Assembly (NCBI RefSeq): GCF_014596745.1
Contig: NZ_JABTCF010000004.1
Coordinates: 248,001-312,000 of the forward strand
Source of the DNA: Maribacter aquimaris
GTDB lineage: Bacteria; Bacteroidota; Bacteroidia; Flavobacteriales; Flavobacteriaceae
Direction of reading: 5' to 3'
DNA length: 64,000 nt
Both the position numbers and the translations under genes were made by a program. A model generated the notes under the pieces. That model was not told where the DNA came from, searched no databases, and saw only the letters and a program-made list of their open reading frames with translations. Below, piece after piece: positions 43,260 through 53,985 of this stretch. The stretch's first letter is position 1; every line of letters begins with the position of its first letter.

Positions 43260-46016
43260 ATGAAATTTATTTTTGTCCTTCTTCTTGCTTTACTAACTAC
43301 ACCTTTACGGTTATGCGGACAAAATCTTTTGCCGCCAATACACAATTATAAAATCTTTGAATATCAGGCAGACAGTAAGAATTGGGGATTATCGACCAAT
43401 AGTTCGGGTGAGTTATTTGTGGCAAACAATAGTGGTCTGCTACATTTCAATGGAGAAAAATGGGAACTCTACAAACTCCCCAACAATACAACGATCCGTT
43501 CTGTGGCCGAGATTGACGGAAAGATCTTTACAGGTTCGTATGAGGAGTTTGGATATTGGGTAAAGAATAAATTTGGTGTTTTAGAATACACCTCATTAAC
43601 CCATTTAATCAAAAACCATGTGTTTACGAGTGAGGAATTCTGGCAAATTTTACCCTATGGTGATGCTGTTCTATTTAGATCGTTCAATGGAATTTATGTT
43701 TTTAAAGATGATAAAATCGAGGTTATTGACCCTTCCTTTGTAGTAACCTTCATTACCGTATATAAAGATAGGATTTTGGTCGCCGGGGGTCATAACAGGC
43801 TTTACGAACTCATTAATGATGACTTGGAACCCTTGGAAGAACATGCGCTTTTTTCCAACAAGATCATTATCGCCATGGCTGAAATTGAAGAAGGCCTTCT
43901 TATTGGCACAAAACGGAACGGTTGTTTTATCATAAGTGATGGAAAGATAATGCCCTTTGAAACAGGTATCAATGCTCAATTAAAGCAATTTCAACTCAAC
44001 CAAATTTTACCGCTTACAGAAAACATAATCGCTTTTGGCACTATAAAGAATGGAATTTACCTCTATAATAAGGATAAAAAAAGCAGCCAGAAGGTAAACC
44101 GGCAAGTGGGATTGCAAAACAATACGGTGCTATCGATGACAACTTATAAAAACCAATTATGGGTAGGATTGGATAATGGCATTGATAGGATTCAACTAAA
44201 TTATCCTTTAACGTTTTATACGGATTATATGGGTGCCGTTGGCACCGTTTATGATATGGCCGTATATAAGGATGTCCTTTATATGGCCAGCAATACGGGC
44301 ATCTATTATTTTAAGGATGATGTTTTGCAATTTGTAGAAGGTTCACAAGGACATGTTTGGGATTTGAATGTTACACATGGGGATCTTTTCTGTGGCCACA
44401 ACACGGGTACGTTTAGGGTAAATGAAAGTAGTTTTGAGAAAATCTCGAATATTTCAGGTGGGTACCAGATTGTCAAGGTACCCGAATCCAATTCCTCTTT
44501 TATCCAGGGTACTTATATTGGTTTGGCCAAATATGAAAAGGATGGTCCCGACAATTGGATAGTTACACCAATTACCGGAATCAACAAACCTGTTAAATAT
44601 CTTTGTTTCGAAGATTCCCATACGCTCTGGGTCGCTCACCCCTATAAAGGGCTGTACCGGATAACCCTGAATGATACCTATGACGAAGTCATTGAGAAGG
44701 TTGAATTCACTGCTGATGACATACCAACCAATTACAACGTTAAGGTGTTTAATATTAGAAATCAGATCGCCCTTGATATTGAAGGGGTTTGGCACAGGTA
44801 TGACCCTATTCTAAAAAAAATCGAACTGTTTGAAGAGTTTCAAAGGTATAACCATAAAAATCTGGTATATCACGACGATGGGTCTTTTTGGTTTATTGAT
44901 AATGAAGGCCCCAAAAAGGTACTCTTCTCCGATTTAAAAGAGGTCAATTATATATTGGATGATATGTTATTGCAGAAACGATTGACCCCTGAGTCGGAAA
45001 ATGTAATCAAGTTAAATGATTCAATTTATTGTTTTACATTAAACGATGGTTTTGGGAAGCTCAACATATCTGAATTCCGTAACCAGTTTGAAAACTATGA
45101 ATTGCAAAAACCCCAACTTGTCTCTTTTGAAGATAAAGGGGGCACATATCCCCTGGATAGTGAAAAGTTCAAAATACCCAATAAACTTTCACAGGATATA
45201 AGGATAAACTTTGCCTCACCGGCCTTACGGGATGCCAAGTATTATTATAACCTAAAAGGACCTTTGGCGCAAACCGCTTATATTGACCATGGGCATATCC
45301 ATTTTCAAAATCTTCCTTTTGGCACGTATGCGTTGAACCTTTTCAGCGTAGGTATCGATAATGAACACTCAGAGGCCTATACAATACAATTTGAAATAGC
45401 ACCTCCATGGTATTTATCCAAAGTAAGCATCGCTCTTTATTTCCTGGCTTTTATAGGAATCATATTTCTAAGAAGAAAATATAACAGGTCGAAAATGGAG
45501 AAAAGGCATCTAGCCTTGAAAACCAAGTTTCTTAAGGACCAAGAGGAGAGAATGGCCAAAATGGAAAAAGAAAAATTAGAAAAAGAAATCAAGAAAAAAC
45601 AGAAAGAGCTGGCCCGGATTACCATGAACATGGCGGAAAAGAACAAGGTGATTCTCGAATTAAAAGAAATGTTACTGGTAAACAGGAGCCAGTTCTCGAA
45701 TCAAAAGCGTTATGGAACATTCATAAAAAAATTAGACAATTCGATCAAGGACGATGACGATTGGAAACATTTTGAAGTCAACTTCAAGGAACTCCATGAA
45801 GACTTTTTTGAAAACCTCTTAAAGATGTATCCCAAACTAACACCAAAAGACCTTAAGCTATGTGCTTATTTAAAAATGAACCTTACATCAAAAGAGATTG
45901 CCCCACTCATGGCAATTTCGAATAGAGGTGTTGAAATACATCGATATCGCCTAAGGAAAAAGTTAGGAATCGACAGCTCCCAGAACCTTTCCAACTTCTT
46001 GATCAAGTTTAATTGA
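43260..46016 (+). CDS. Propeller/Y_Y_Y sensor with LuxR-type HTH (PUL regulator)
   Basis: 918 residues. A signal peptide (1-20) is followed by two-component-regulator-type beta-propeller repeats (about 30-640; YGDAVLFRSFNGIYVFKDDK, cut here to FRSFNGIYVFKDD; KNQLWVGLDNGIDRIQL). A Y_Y_Y domain (about 650-735), one membrane helix (about 740-757) and a basic coiled coil lead to a LuxR-type HTH (859-918, LTSKEIAPLMAISNRGVEIH). No kinase or receiver is present, so the propeller signal passes directly to DNA. It is upstream of susC/susD and should switch the locus on when a glycan fragment binds in the periplasm. Confidence 0.9.
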   Translation: MKFIFVLLLALLTTPLRLCGQNLLPPIHNYKIFEYQADSKNWGLSTNSSGELFVANNSGLLHFNGEKWELYKLPNNTTIRSVAEIDGKIFTGSYEEFGYWVKNKFGVLEYTSLTHLIKNHVFTSEEFWQILPYGDAVLFRSFNGIYVFKDDKIEVIDPSFVVTFITVYKDRILVAGGHNRLYELINDDLEPLEEHALFSNKIIIAMAEIEEGLLIGTKRNGCFIISDGKIMPFETGINAQLKQFQLNQILPLTENIIAFGTIKNGIYLYNKDKKSSQKVNRQVGLQNNTVLSMTTYKNQLWVGLDNGIDRIQLNYPLTFYTDYMGAVGTVYDMAVYKDVLYMASNTGIYYFKDDVLQFVEGSQGHVWDLNVTHGDLFCGHNTGTFRVNESSFEKISNISGGYQIVKVPESNSSFIQGTYIGLAKYEKDGPDNWIVTPITGINKPVKYLCFEDSHTLWVAHPYKGLYRITLNDTYDEVIEKVEFTADDIPTNYNVKVFNIRNQIALDIEGVWHRYDPILKKIELFEEFQRYNHKNLVYHDDGSFWFIDNEGPKKVLFSDLKEVNYILDDMLLQKRLTPESENVIKLNDSIYCFTLNDGFGKLNISEFRNQFENYELQKPQLVSFEDKGGTYPLDSEKFKIPNKLSQDIRINFASPALRDAKYYYNLKGPLAQTAYIDHGHIHFQNLPFGTYALNLFSVGIDNEHSEAYTIQFEIAPPWYLSKVSIALYFLAFIGIIFLRRKYNRSKMEKRHLALKTKFLKDQEERMAKMEKEKLEKEIKKKQKELARITMNMAEKNKVILELKEMLLVNRSQFSNQKRYGTFIKKLDNSIKDDDDWKHFEVNFKELHEDFFENLLKMYPKLTPKDLKLCAYLKMNLTSKEIAPLMAISNRGVEIHRYRLRKKLGIDSSQNLSNFLIKFN

Positions 46017-46250
46017 TATTTTTTATGGGATTTCTAGTAATGGACCATAGAACCTACTACATCATTACTACATCAATATGTTAAAAATTAATATGGACTT
46101 AACACATCCACTACTGCAAACATCCTTATTATAGGGCCTCTGGAGGAATAAATAAATGATGTGTTTTTTATGTACCCCGTTGAGTTCCTCGACCACCGCC
46201 TAATTAGTAATTTGGTAAAAACTTAAACTAATAATTAAACATTATTCAAA

Positions 46251-49200
46251 ATGAGAAATACATTATTAGCAATACTGCTTTTTTTGTTTCAAATAGCAAT
46301 TTACGCACAGGATGGTGTTATGGTGCAGGGTACAGTTACCGATTCCGCGGGGCAACCCTTGCCAGGTGCCAGCGTTGTGGTTCAGGGAACTACTACAGGA
46401 ACACAAACTGATTTTGATGGTAATTTCACCCTGGACAACGTTCCATCCGATGGCATTCTATCCATCAGTTATCTAGGATTTGTCACCCAAGAGATAGGGG
46501 TTAATGGCAGAAGTGCTATTTCAGTCGCTTTGTCTGAGGATGCCCAAGCATTGGATGAAGTGGTCGTTGTGGGGTATGGAACCCAAAAAAAATCAGACCT
46601 GACCAGTTCTATAGTATCTGTTGACACAGAGAGTATGGAGAAAGTCCCAACCGGGCAATTAATGCAGGCGGTTCAAGGTAAAGCCGCAGGTGTTCAGATA
46701 AGTAGCCAAGGTTCCCCAGGGGAATCACCGGAAATCATTATTAGGGGTGTAAATTCCGTTTATGGGGATTCGAATCCATTATTTGTGGTGGATGGGGTGT
46801 TCTTTGACAGTATTGATTTCTTGAACGCTAGTGAGATAGAGAGTTTGTCTATTTTAAAAGACGCCTCTGCTGCGGCCATTTATGGTGTTGAGGCATCAAA
46901 TGGGGTCATCTTGATTACCACGAAGGGGGGTAAGTTCAATAGAAACGCAAGTATTTCCTATACAGGGTATACAGGGGTTCAAACAGCACAGAATGTACTT
47001 AAAATGGCGAACTCGGAACAGTTTGTGAATTTTGCATTGGAATCGGGGTCCGACTCTGAGATTGCCAGTGTAAACAGTGCTATGCAGCGTTTTGGACGTA
47101 GTAGGATCAACCCTAATGTACCCAACGTTAATACAGATTGGTATGATGAGGTTTTAAGAAAGGCAATGACCCAGAACCATGATATTTCGATTAATGGGGG
47201 ATCAGAGAACATTGCTTATTCCGTTGGGGGTAATTTCTTTTACCAAGATGGTATCCTTGATATGAACAATAGCTATGAACGCTTTAATCTAAGGACTAAA
47301 TTAGACATTAAGGCCAATGATTGGCTTAAAGTTGGTGGTAGTATCGTTTATAGTAATGCCACTAAATATGATGATGAGGCCTCGGCATGGCAGCTCGCCT
47401 ATTTTGCCGTACCTATTTTACCGGTTTATGATTATTTATATACCGGGGCTGATCCCCTTCCCTACTCAGACGCCAAGGAAATTGGATATAGGGGCAGTCA
47501 AAACCCTTTCCCTCTTATGGACAATTCCGATCTTAATAGTAAGATCCGTAGGACCGTAGCAAATTTCTATGCCGATTTTCAGCTTATCCCCGATCAATTG
47601 AACTTTAAAACCAGTTTATCCTATAATCATGCGGGTACCACGGGGCGATCAATAAAACTACCTTATTATGTAACCGATGATTACCAAAGAAGTGTTGACG
47701 AATCTTCCATAACCAGAAGCCAAGTGACCGCTGAGTCCTATGTATTGGATAATGTTTTAACGTATCAAAATACATTCGACGACCATGATCTTACTTTAAT
47801 GGGCGGTATGTCTTATAGGGACAACTATAATAGTTATTTCGGCACAACCGGTTATTTTGACCCAAGCGGGGCATTTGTTAGGGATAAGGAACAGACTTGG
47901 TATATTGAGAATACCTCCACGGATAGCCAAACATCCTATGATGGTGGTAGCCAATCGTATTGGTTCTCGTATTTTGGAAGAGCGGCGTATAAATATAAAA
48001 ACAAGTATTTGGCCTATGCCACATATAGGGCCGAGGGAACCAATAAATATGATGAAACCTATGTATACCTGCCCGCCTTTGGTTTGGGTTGGGTCCTATC
48101 TGAGGAATCCTTCATGAAAGATGTCAGTTTTGTCGATTACTTCAAATTACGGGGTGGCTGGGGACGCTTGGCCAATGGTTCCGTACCTGCCTCTGACGGA
48201 GGCGTCGGATCTAGCACCGTACAGACTGTTTTCAATAATCAATACTACACTGGAACACAGTTTGAAACAATCTCCGATAATATTAGCTGGGAATTTACAG
48301 AAGAAACCAATATTGGTATTTCTGCCAAATTTTTGGATAGTCGTTTGTCTTTGGAAGCGGATTACTTTATCAAGGACACCAAGGACATGGTCATTCCCTT
48401 GTCTCCCCTTGTGGGAACCGAGGTCAGTTACCAAAACGTGGGTAGCGTTAGGAACAAAGGTATAGAATTGGCTGTCGGTTATAGTGGGAAGATAGGCAAG
48501 GACTTTGGCTATTCCGTCAATGCGAATTTCAGCAAGCTTGAAAATGAAGTCACCGATTTGTATACACAGCCTTATATAGAAAGAGGTTCTGCCGAATTCA
48601 GGCAAATGATCATCGAAGGGCAACCAATAGATGTTTTTTACGGATATGATATTGTAGGGGTCTACCAGACCCAAGCGGAAATCGATGCCGATCCGGTTGC
48701 ACAATCGGCCATTGCGGGTGGTACCGACATTTCCCCTGGTTACTTTAAGTATAAGGATGTTGACGGTAGCGGCGAATTGGATGCCGACGATAGGGTTTAT
48801 CTTGGTGCCCCGGTCCCTGATTATTTTTATGGGGGTAGTATCAATTTAAATTATAAAAATTGGGATTTCTCCACTTCGTTCTACGGACAAGGCGGCAATG
48901 TGATCTTAAACAGGAACAGGGCGGAAGTAATATGGACCACCGGAAGAAATGTCGATGCGGAGTTGGCCAAAAATCGTTGGACAGGTGAAGGATCCACCAA
49001 TGCCTTCCCTTCCTCTGAGGGCTATAGACAATCTTGGAACCAGAAACTTTCCAACTTCTTTTTACAGGAGGGAGATTTCTTTAGGATCCAGAATATACAA
49101 TTAGCGTATACAATCAAAAACGATAAATTACCAGAAATCCGTTTTTCACTAACGGCAGATAGACCATTCCTTTGGACCAAAGGTTACAATGGCTTTAATC

Positions 49201-49283
49201 CGGAAGTCGGTTTCGATGGCATAGACAGTCAGACTTACCCCATTCCTTCTACGTATACTTTTGGAATGAGCATAAAAATATAA
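46251..49283 (+). CDS. SusC/RagA TonB-linked outer-membrane transporter
   Basis: 1010 residues. Signal peptide, then a carboxypeptidase-regulatory-like domain (about 25-100: VQGTVTDSAGQPLPGASVVV), a TonB-box region (DEVVVVGYGTQKKSDLT), plug domain (GKAAGVQISSQGSPGESPEI; ILKDASAAAIYG) and a C-terminal 22-strand barrel ending SIKI. It imports oligosaccharides across the outer membrane with the SusD protein downstream. It lies 235 bases after the regulator, and its leader starts the PUL operon. Confidence 0.95.
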   Translation: MRNTLLAILLFLFQIAIYAQDGVMVQGTVTDSAGQPLPGASVVVQGTTTGTQTDFDGNFTLDNVPSDGILSISYLGFVTQEIGVNGRSAISVALSEDAQALDEVVVVGYGTQKKSDLTSSIVSVDTESMEKVPTGQLMQAVQGKAAGVQISSQGSPGESPEIIIRGVNSVYGDSNPLFVVDGVFFDSIDFLNASEIESLSILKDASAAAIYGVEASNGVILITTKGGKFNRNASISYTGYTGVQTAQNVLKMANSEQFVNFALESGSDSEIASVNSAMQRFGRSRINPNVPNVNTDWYDEVLRKAMTQNHDISINGGSENIAYSVGGNFFYQDGILDMNNSYERFNLRTKLDIKANDWLKVGGSIVYSNATKYDDEASAWQLAYFAVPILPVYDYLYTGADPLPYSDAKEIGYRGSQNPFPLMDNSDLNSKIRRTVANFYADFQLIPDQLNFKTSLSYNHAGTTGRSIKLPYYVTDDYQRSVDESSITRSQVTAESYVLDNVLTYQNTFDDHDLTLMGGMSYRDNYNSYFGTTGYFDPSGAFVRDKEQTWYIENTSTDSQTSYDGGSQSYWFSYFGRAAYKYKNKYLAYATYRAEGTNKYDETYVYLPAFGLGWVLSEESFMKDVSFVDYFKLRGGWGRLANGSVPASDGGVGSSTVQTVFNNQYYTGTQFETISDNISWEFTEETNIGISAKFLDSRLSLEADYFIKDTKDMVIPLSPLVGTEVSYQNVGSVRNKGIELAVGYSGKIGKDFGYSVNANFSKLENEVTDLYTQPYIERGSAEFRQMIIEGQPIDVFYGYDIVGVYQTQAEIDADPVAQSAIAGGTDISPGYFKYKDVDGSGELDADDRVYLGAPVPDYFYGGSINLNYKNWDFSTSFYGQGGNVILNRNRAEVIWTTGRNVDAELAKNRWTGEGSTNAFPSSEGYRQSWNQKLSNFFLQEGDFFRIQNIQLAYTIKNDKLPEIRFSLTADRPFLWTKGYNGFNPEVGFDGIDSQTYPIPSTYTFGMSIKI

Positions 49284-49304
49284 TCATATAAAAATATCAG
49301 ACAA

Positions 49305-50837
49305 ATGAAATCAACGATTTATATACAATGTTTACTTCTGGTTTGTGGTTTGTACTTAACCAGCTGTGACAATAAGTTAGACGAGGACGCAGAACTTAGG
49401 TCGTATCAAAATGATATTGATTACGCTAGCGAAGAAGGTGCTTATGGGGCTCTTGTAGGTGCTTACGAGACATTCCAAGATGTAGGTTGGGAACAGATTC
49501 CGTTATTAGCCGTTAGGGGAGATGACGTAAACGCCGGTGGGCTGGGAGACCAACAAGGTTTCGCTGACACCGATAATTACACCTATGACAATAATTTTTG
49601 GATGTACAATTCCCTTTGGGAGAACTGGTTCCAGGATATTACGCAAATAACATCCCAGATAGAGCAGTTGGAACTGTATAGGGATGGAGGTGTAAACAGT
49701 AGTTTAATCGATCAATATATTGCCGAGGCCAAGACCCTTAGGGGATTCATAACCCTCGAATTATCAAGGGTATTCGGTGATGTTTATAGGATTGAAAGTA
49801 CGGATCAATCCGAGATTACGGTAGAAACCAAAGATGATTTGATGCAATGGATATCAGACCAAATGGATGAAACGATTCCAGATTTATTGGATGTAGCACC
49901 TAGCAATAGAACCGATATTCCCGGGGGTATCACCAAATACACAGCATTGGCGGTACAGGCCATGGCCAATTTAGAATTAAAAAACTATCAGGCAGTTGCT
50001 GATGCCACGGGAGAAATCATCAACTCCGGAAAGTTTGAACTATATGACGATTTTTATCAATTGTTCAAGATTCCCGGAAAATTGTGCAATGAGAATCTCT
50101 TAGAAATCCAATACTCTGATTTTGGCCAATCCTCTGGTGATAATGTAGCCCATTTATTTGAATTCTATGCTCCACAAAACTGGACCGCGGCAGTACCTGA
50201 GGCCACTAGCGGATGGGGTTTTTACGAACCTAGTTTTAAGTACATCAAATTTATGCTCGACCGTGGGGAAACCGTACGATTGGAGACCAGTGTTCTGTTT
50301 ACCGATCGTGGCATCGCGGAAATACAAACAGATTCTGATTATTCCGATTTACCTGACTTTGTCACCAATACCACAAGGGATGGGGATATTATCAATGATT
50401 ATTCCAGGGCCTATTTCGCGAGTGGTAAGCACTATTTGCCCTCAATCCAATTAACTGAAGGTAGAACAACTTACGGTACCAACAAAAATTATACGGTCAT
50501 CCGTTATGCAGAAGTTCTTTTAATGTATGCAGAAGCATTAACGCGCGGCGCTTCCGGAACAGCCGGTTCTGCTGATGATGCCGTAAATCTGATTAGGAGC
50601 CGGGCAGGTATGCCGACCTTGAGTGGGGTTACCAGTGACGATGTCATGGACGAGAAATTTGCAGAATTGGCCATGGAATGGGGAATTAGGTATTACGACA
50701 TGATACGATTGGGTGAAACATCCGAATTAAGCTATGATGGAAGGACCTTTACCATGGACAAGGCTTACTTGCCTTATCCATTGGAACAATTGGATATAAG
50801 TCCAATTCTAGACGAATATAATAACCAAAATAACTAA
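49305..50837 (+). CDS. SusD/RagB family glycan-binding lipoprotein
   Basis: 510 residues. Lipobox at Cys21 (LTSCDNKLDEDAEL), with an acidic tract after the Cys that fits surface export. Tetratricopeptide-like helices (YIAEAKTLRGFITLELSRVFGDV, short core AKTLRGFITLELSRVFGD) and a C-terminal SusD region (EVLLMYAEALTRGASG; AVNLIRSRAGMPTL; MEWGIRYYDMIRLGE) are typical. It caps the SusC barrel and binds the target glucan. It lies 21 bases after susC. Confidence 0.93.
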   Translation: MKSTIYIQCLLLVCGLYLTSCDNKLDEDAELRSYQNDIDYASEEGAYGALVGAYETFQDVGWEQIPLLAVRGDDVNAGGLGDQQGFADTDNYTYDNNFWMYNSLWENWFQDITQITSQIEQLELYRDGGVNSSLIDQYIAEAKTLRGFITLELSRVFGDVYRIESTDQSEITVETKDDLMQWISDQMDETIPDLLDVAPSNRTDIPGGITKYTALAVQAMANLELKNYQAVADATGEIINSGKFELYDDFYQLFKIPGKLCNENLLEIQYSDFGQSSGDNVAHLFEFYAPQNWTAAVPEATSGWGFYEPSFKYIKFMLDRGETVRLETSVLFTDRGIAEIQTDSDYSDLPDFVTNTTRDGDIINDYSRAYFASGKHYLPSIQLTEGRTTYGTNKNYTVIRYAEVLLMYAEALTRGASGTAGSADDAVNLIRSRAGMPTLSGVTSDDVMDEKFAELAMEWGIRYYDMIRLGETSELSYDGRTFTMDKAYLPYPLEQLDISPILDEYNNQNN

Positions 50838-50845
50838 ACGATATC

Positions 50846-52561
50846 ATGAGAAATAGTATAAAATCCTTATTGTTTGTTTTAGGGCTCTTGGTAGTCTCCT
50901 GTGAAGATGGTATCGATCCATTAACATATGTGGATCCAGGAGAAGATGCTTCGGCGCCTCAAATCACGATCAGCACCCCTACCGATGGGATGGAAATCAA
51001 GGTTTTTGAAGATGTAACCTCTTTGGATGTAAGTATGGAGGTTACAGATGATATTGAAGTAAAGGATATCGTTGTTCTTTTGGATGGCAACGAAATAGCC
51101 TCGTTCAACAATTTTTTGGACTATAGAAGGGCTATTGAGGAATTTACCTATGACAACCTAGCCAATGGTAGCCATACACTCACCGTAACGGCGAGTGACC
51201 TTGATGGAAAAACATCGACTTCTTCAGTGGATTTTTCCAAGGCACCTCCTTATACCCCTTTGTTCGATGGGGAGTCTTTTTACATGGCCTTTGATGGCGA
51301 TTATAGGGATCAAATAGGGTTCGAATTGGCAACAGAGATAGGTGCCCCAGGATTCGAAAATCCCGGTCATGACGGAATAGGTGCTTATTTAGGGGCAACG
51401 GATTCTTATTTGTCATTCCCTGCGGAAGGTTTGTTGTCCAATGAGTTTAGTGCATCATTTTGGTATAAAGTCGATGCGGATCCTGATCGGGCAGGTATAT
51501 TGGTCGTTGGTGACGATGCCGATGATCGCCTTCAAGGATTTAGAGTGTTCCGGGAAGCTAGTGGTGATGACCAGAGAATTAAAATGAATGTAGGTACCGG
51601 TGTTGGGGAAAGCTGGAATGACGGTGGTCTTATCAATCCGTCTTTAGCGGAATGGGTCCATATTACCGTTACCATTTCCAATACCAAGAACACCATATAC
51701 TTCAATGGTGTCGAGGTAAATTCTTCCGATATGTCAGCTCCTATAGATTGGACGGGTTGCGAAGAGTTCACTATTGGTTCTGGTGGCCCTACGTTTGATT
51801 ATTGGGGACATGGTTCGGACAATAGTGCTATCGATGAACTTAGGTTCTTCAACAAAGAACTATCCGTTGAGGAAGTGGTTAACATTTATGGAGGGGAATT
51901 AGAGGAAAAATACCATGGTTCAACGTTGTATATCCCTTTTGACGGTTCCAATACCGATTTGGTCAATAATACCGTACCAACAATTGTGGGTACTCCCGGT
52001 TTTGCAGGTGAGGGTAAAGTCGGAACCAACGCCTATGCCGGCGCAACGGATTCTTATTTGACTCTACCGATAACCGGATTGTTCGGCAATGGGTTTAGCG
52101 GCGCATTTTGGTATAAGGTAAGTGCAGATGCCGATAGGGCAGGAATTTTAACGGTCGCCCCCCCGATGATCGGTACAGACAACGATCTTTCTGCCGGCTT
52201 TAGGTTATTCAGGGAAGGTAGTACTGATGAACAGCGTATAAAACTACATGTTGGGGCTGTTGAGGATAATGTTTGGAACGATGGCGATGTGATTGATGTT
52301 ACTGCAGGGGAATGGGTGCATATTGCGTTCACCGTATCCGATACCGAGACCCAAATCTATTTCAACGGTACCGCTGTGGCAAACTCCGGGGACATGACCG
52401 ATAAAACCATGAATTGGGAAAACTGTTCCATTTTATCCATAGGCTCCGGAGCACCCAATTTTATCGGTTGGAACCATCTATCGGATACCAGTTTGATAGA
52501 CGAACTTTATCTCTTCGACAGGGTTTTGTCCACAGAGGAAATCCAGGCCCTAATGGAATGA
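50846..52561 (+). CDS. Tandem LamG surface lipoprotein (candidate glycan-binding protein)
   Basis: 571 residues. Lipobox at Cys19 (LLVVSCEDGIDP). An Ig-like beta domain (about 38-130; TISTPTDGMEIKVFEDV) is followed by two clearly duplicated concanavalin-A-like (LamG) domains, about 140-350 and 352-571. Both share the segments ATDSYL, FWYKV and RAGIL with the same spacing. It is placed where surface glycan-binding proteins sit in Sus-like operons, so binding of the substrate glucan is inferred. Gap to susD is 8 bases. Confidence 0.85.
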   Translation: MRNSIKSLLFVLGLLVVSCEDGIDPLTYVDPGEDASAPQITISTPTDGMEIKVFEDVTSLDVSMEVTDDIEVKDIVVLLDGNEIASFNNFLDYRRAIEEFTYDNLANGSHTLTVTASDLDGKTSTSSVDFSKAPPYTPLFDGESFYMAFDGDYRDQIGFELATEIGAPGFENPGHDGIGAYLGATDSYLSFPAEGLLSNEFSASFWYKVDADPDRAGILVVGDDADDRLQGFRVFREASGDDQRIKMNVGTGVGESWNDGGLINPSLAEWVHITVTISNTKNTIYFNGVEVNSSDMSAPIDWTGCEEFTIGSGGPTFDYWGHGSDNSAIDELRFFNKELSVEEVVNIYGGELEEKYHGSTLYIPFDGSNTDLVNNTVPTIVGTPGFAGEGKVGTNAYAGATDSYLTLPITGLFGNGFSGAFWYKVSADADRAGILTVAPPMIGTDNDLSAGFRLFREGSTDEQRIKLHVGAVEDNVWNDGDVIDVTAGEWVHIAFTVSDTETQIYFNGTAVANSGDMTDKTMNWENCSILSIGSGAPNFIGWNHLSDTSLIDELYLFDRVLSTEEIQALME

Positions 52562-52619
52562 TAATTTATTGAACGATTTTAATTGAGTTGTTTGAGTTAG
52601 ATAGTTTTTAAAATTGATT

Positions 52620-53984
52620 ATGAGATTAATCTTGATTACAATGGCCGTTACTAGTTTGTTAGTTGGTTGTAACGGCCATTCTTCTAAAAAGAAAAGAGCA
52701 GTATCCGAGACCAAGGCTGACACTTTGTACTTGTCAGACAATGACCTATTAATGGATACGGTGCAAAAACAGACCTTTGAGTATTTTTGGGAAGGTGCGG
52801 AACCTGTTTCGGGCCTTGCACGCGAACGTATCCATTTGGATAACATTTACCCTACCCATGACAAGGATATTATTACCATTGGGGGTTCGGGATTTGGACT
52901 TATGGCCATTCTGGTCGGAGTTGAACGTGGATTTATAACCCGGGAACAAGCGCTGGAACGCTATGAAAAGGCAATTGACTTTTTGGCGAAGGCCGATCGT
53001 TTCCACGGTGCTTGGCCCCATTGGTTGATGCCTAGTGGAAAAGTAGCTCCCTTTAGCACCAAGGATAATGGTGGGGACCTTGTGGAAACGGCATTTTTGA
53101 TTCAAGGAATGTTGACCGTCCAGGAATATTTTAAAGATGGCAATGAGAGGGAAAAAGAGCTAGTGGACAAAATTCAAAAGCTTTGGGAAGAAGTGGAATG
53201 GGATTGGTATACCCAAGGAGGGCAAAACGTCCTGTATTGGCATTGGTCGCCCACCCATGGTTGGGATATGAACTTCCCCGTCGGAGGCTATAACGAGGCC
53301 CTTATCATGTACATATTGGCAGCGGCCTCCCCTACGCATCCCATTAACAAGGAAGTTTATGAAAAGGGATGGGCAAGAAACGGAGCGATCAAAAAGGACA
53401 CCGTCTTTTATGGTTTGCCTACCATCCTCGATCATTACGAGCACGATGCTTCTCCCGTCGGACCCATGTTCTGGGCCCACTATTCGTACCTTGGTCTTGA
53501 TCCTAACGGACTCACCGATCAATATGCTGATTACAAAAAATTGAATACGAACCACGCACTTATACAGTATAAATATGCTGTGGACAATCCTAATGGCTAT
53601 AAAGGATATGGCGAAAATTGTTGGGGACTGACTTCCAGTTATTCCATGGATGGTTATGCGGGCCATAGACCCGACAGGGATTTAGGGGTGATTTCCCCCA
53701 CTGCAGCACTTTCATCCATGCCGTATACACCTACGGAAAGTATGCAATTCTTAAAATATATGTATAAGGAACAGGATTCCTTAATTGGAAAATACGGACC
53801 TTTTGATGCCTTTAGCCTTGAAAACAAATGGTATGTACCCCGATATTTAGCCATAGATCAAGGGCCTATCCCCGTGATGATAGAAAATTACAGAACAGGG
53901 ATGTTATGGAAATTGTTCATGAAAAATGGGGATGTCCAAACCGGATTGCGAAAATTGGGGTTCAACTCCCCCTATCTAAATTAA
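52620..53984 (+). CDS. GH144-like endo-beta-1,2-glucanase lipoprotein (first copy)
   Basis: 454 residues from ATG 52620; a TTG at 52614 is possible. Lipobox at Cys17 (LLVGCNGH) followed by SSKKKRA, basic, without an acidic export signal, which suggests retention at the periplasmic face. It matches the Pfam Glycoamylase domain used by GH144: QTFEYFWEGAEPVSGLARER, RFHGAWPHWLMPSGK, GGDLVETAFLIQG, GWDMNFPVGGYNEALIMY, NCWGLTSSY and AIDQGPIPVMIENYRTG. The Asp and Glu in GGDLVETAF are candidate catalytic or binding residues. Substrate, beta-1,2-glucan, is inferred from the family. The copy downstream starts 2 bases after its stop. Confidence 0.82.
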   Translation: MRLILITMAVTSLLVGCNGHSSKKKRAVSETKADTLYLSDNDLLMDTVQKQTFEYFWEGAEPVSGLARERIHLDNIYPTHDKDIITIGGSGFGLMAILVGVERGFITREQALERYEKAIDFLAKADRFHGAWPHWLMPSGKVAPFSTKDNGGDLVETAFLIQGMLTVQEYFKDGNEREKELVDKIQKLWEEVEWDWYTQGGQNVLYWHWSPTHGWDMNFPVGGYNEALIMYILAAASPTHPINKEVYEKGWARNGAIKKDTVFYGLPTILDHYEHDASPVGPMFWAHYSYLGLDPNGLTDQYADYKKLNTNHALIQYKYAVDNPNGYKGYGENCWGLTSSYSMDGYAGHRPDRDLGVISPTAALSSMPYTPTESMQFLKYMYKEQDSLIGKYGPFDAFSLENKWYVPRYLAIDQGPIPVMIENYRTGMLWKLFMKNGDVQTGLRKLGFNSPYLN

Positions 53985-53985
53985 T

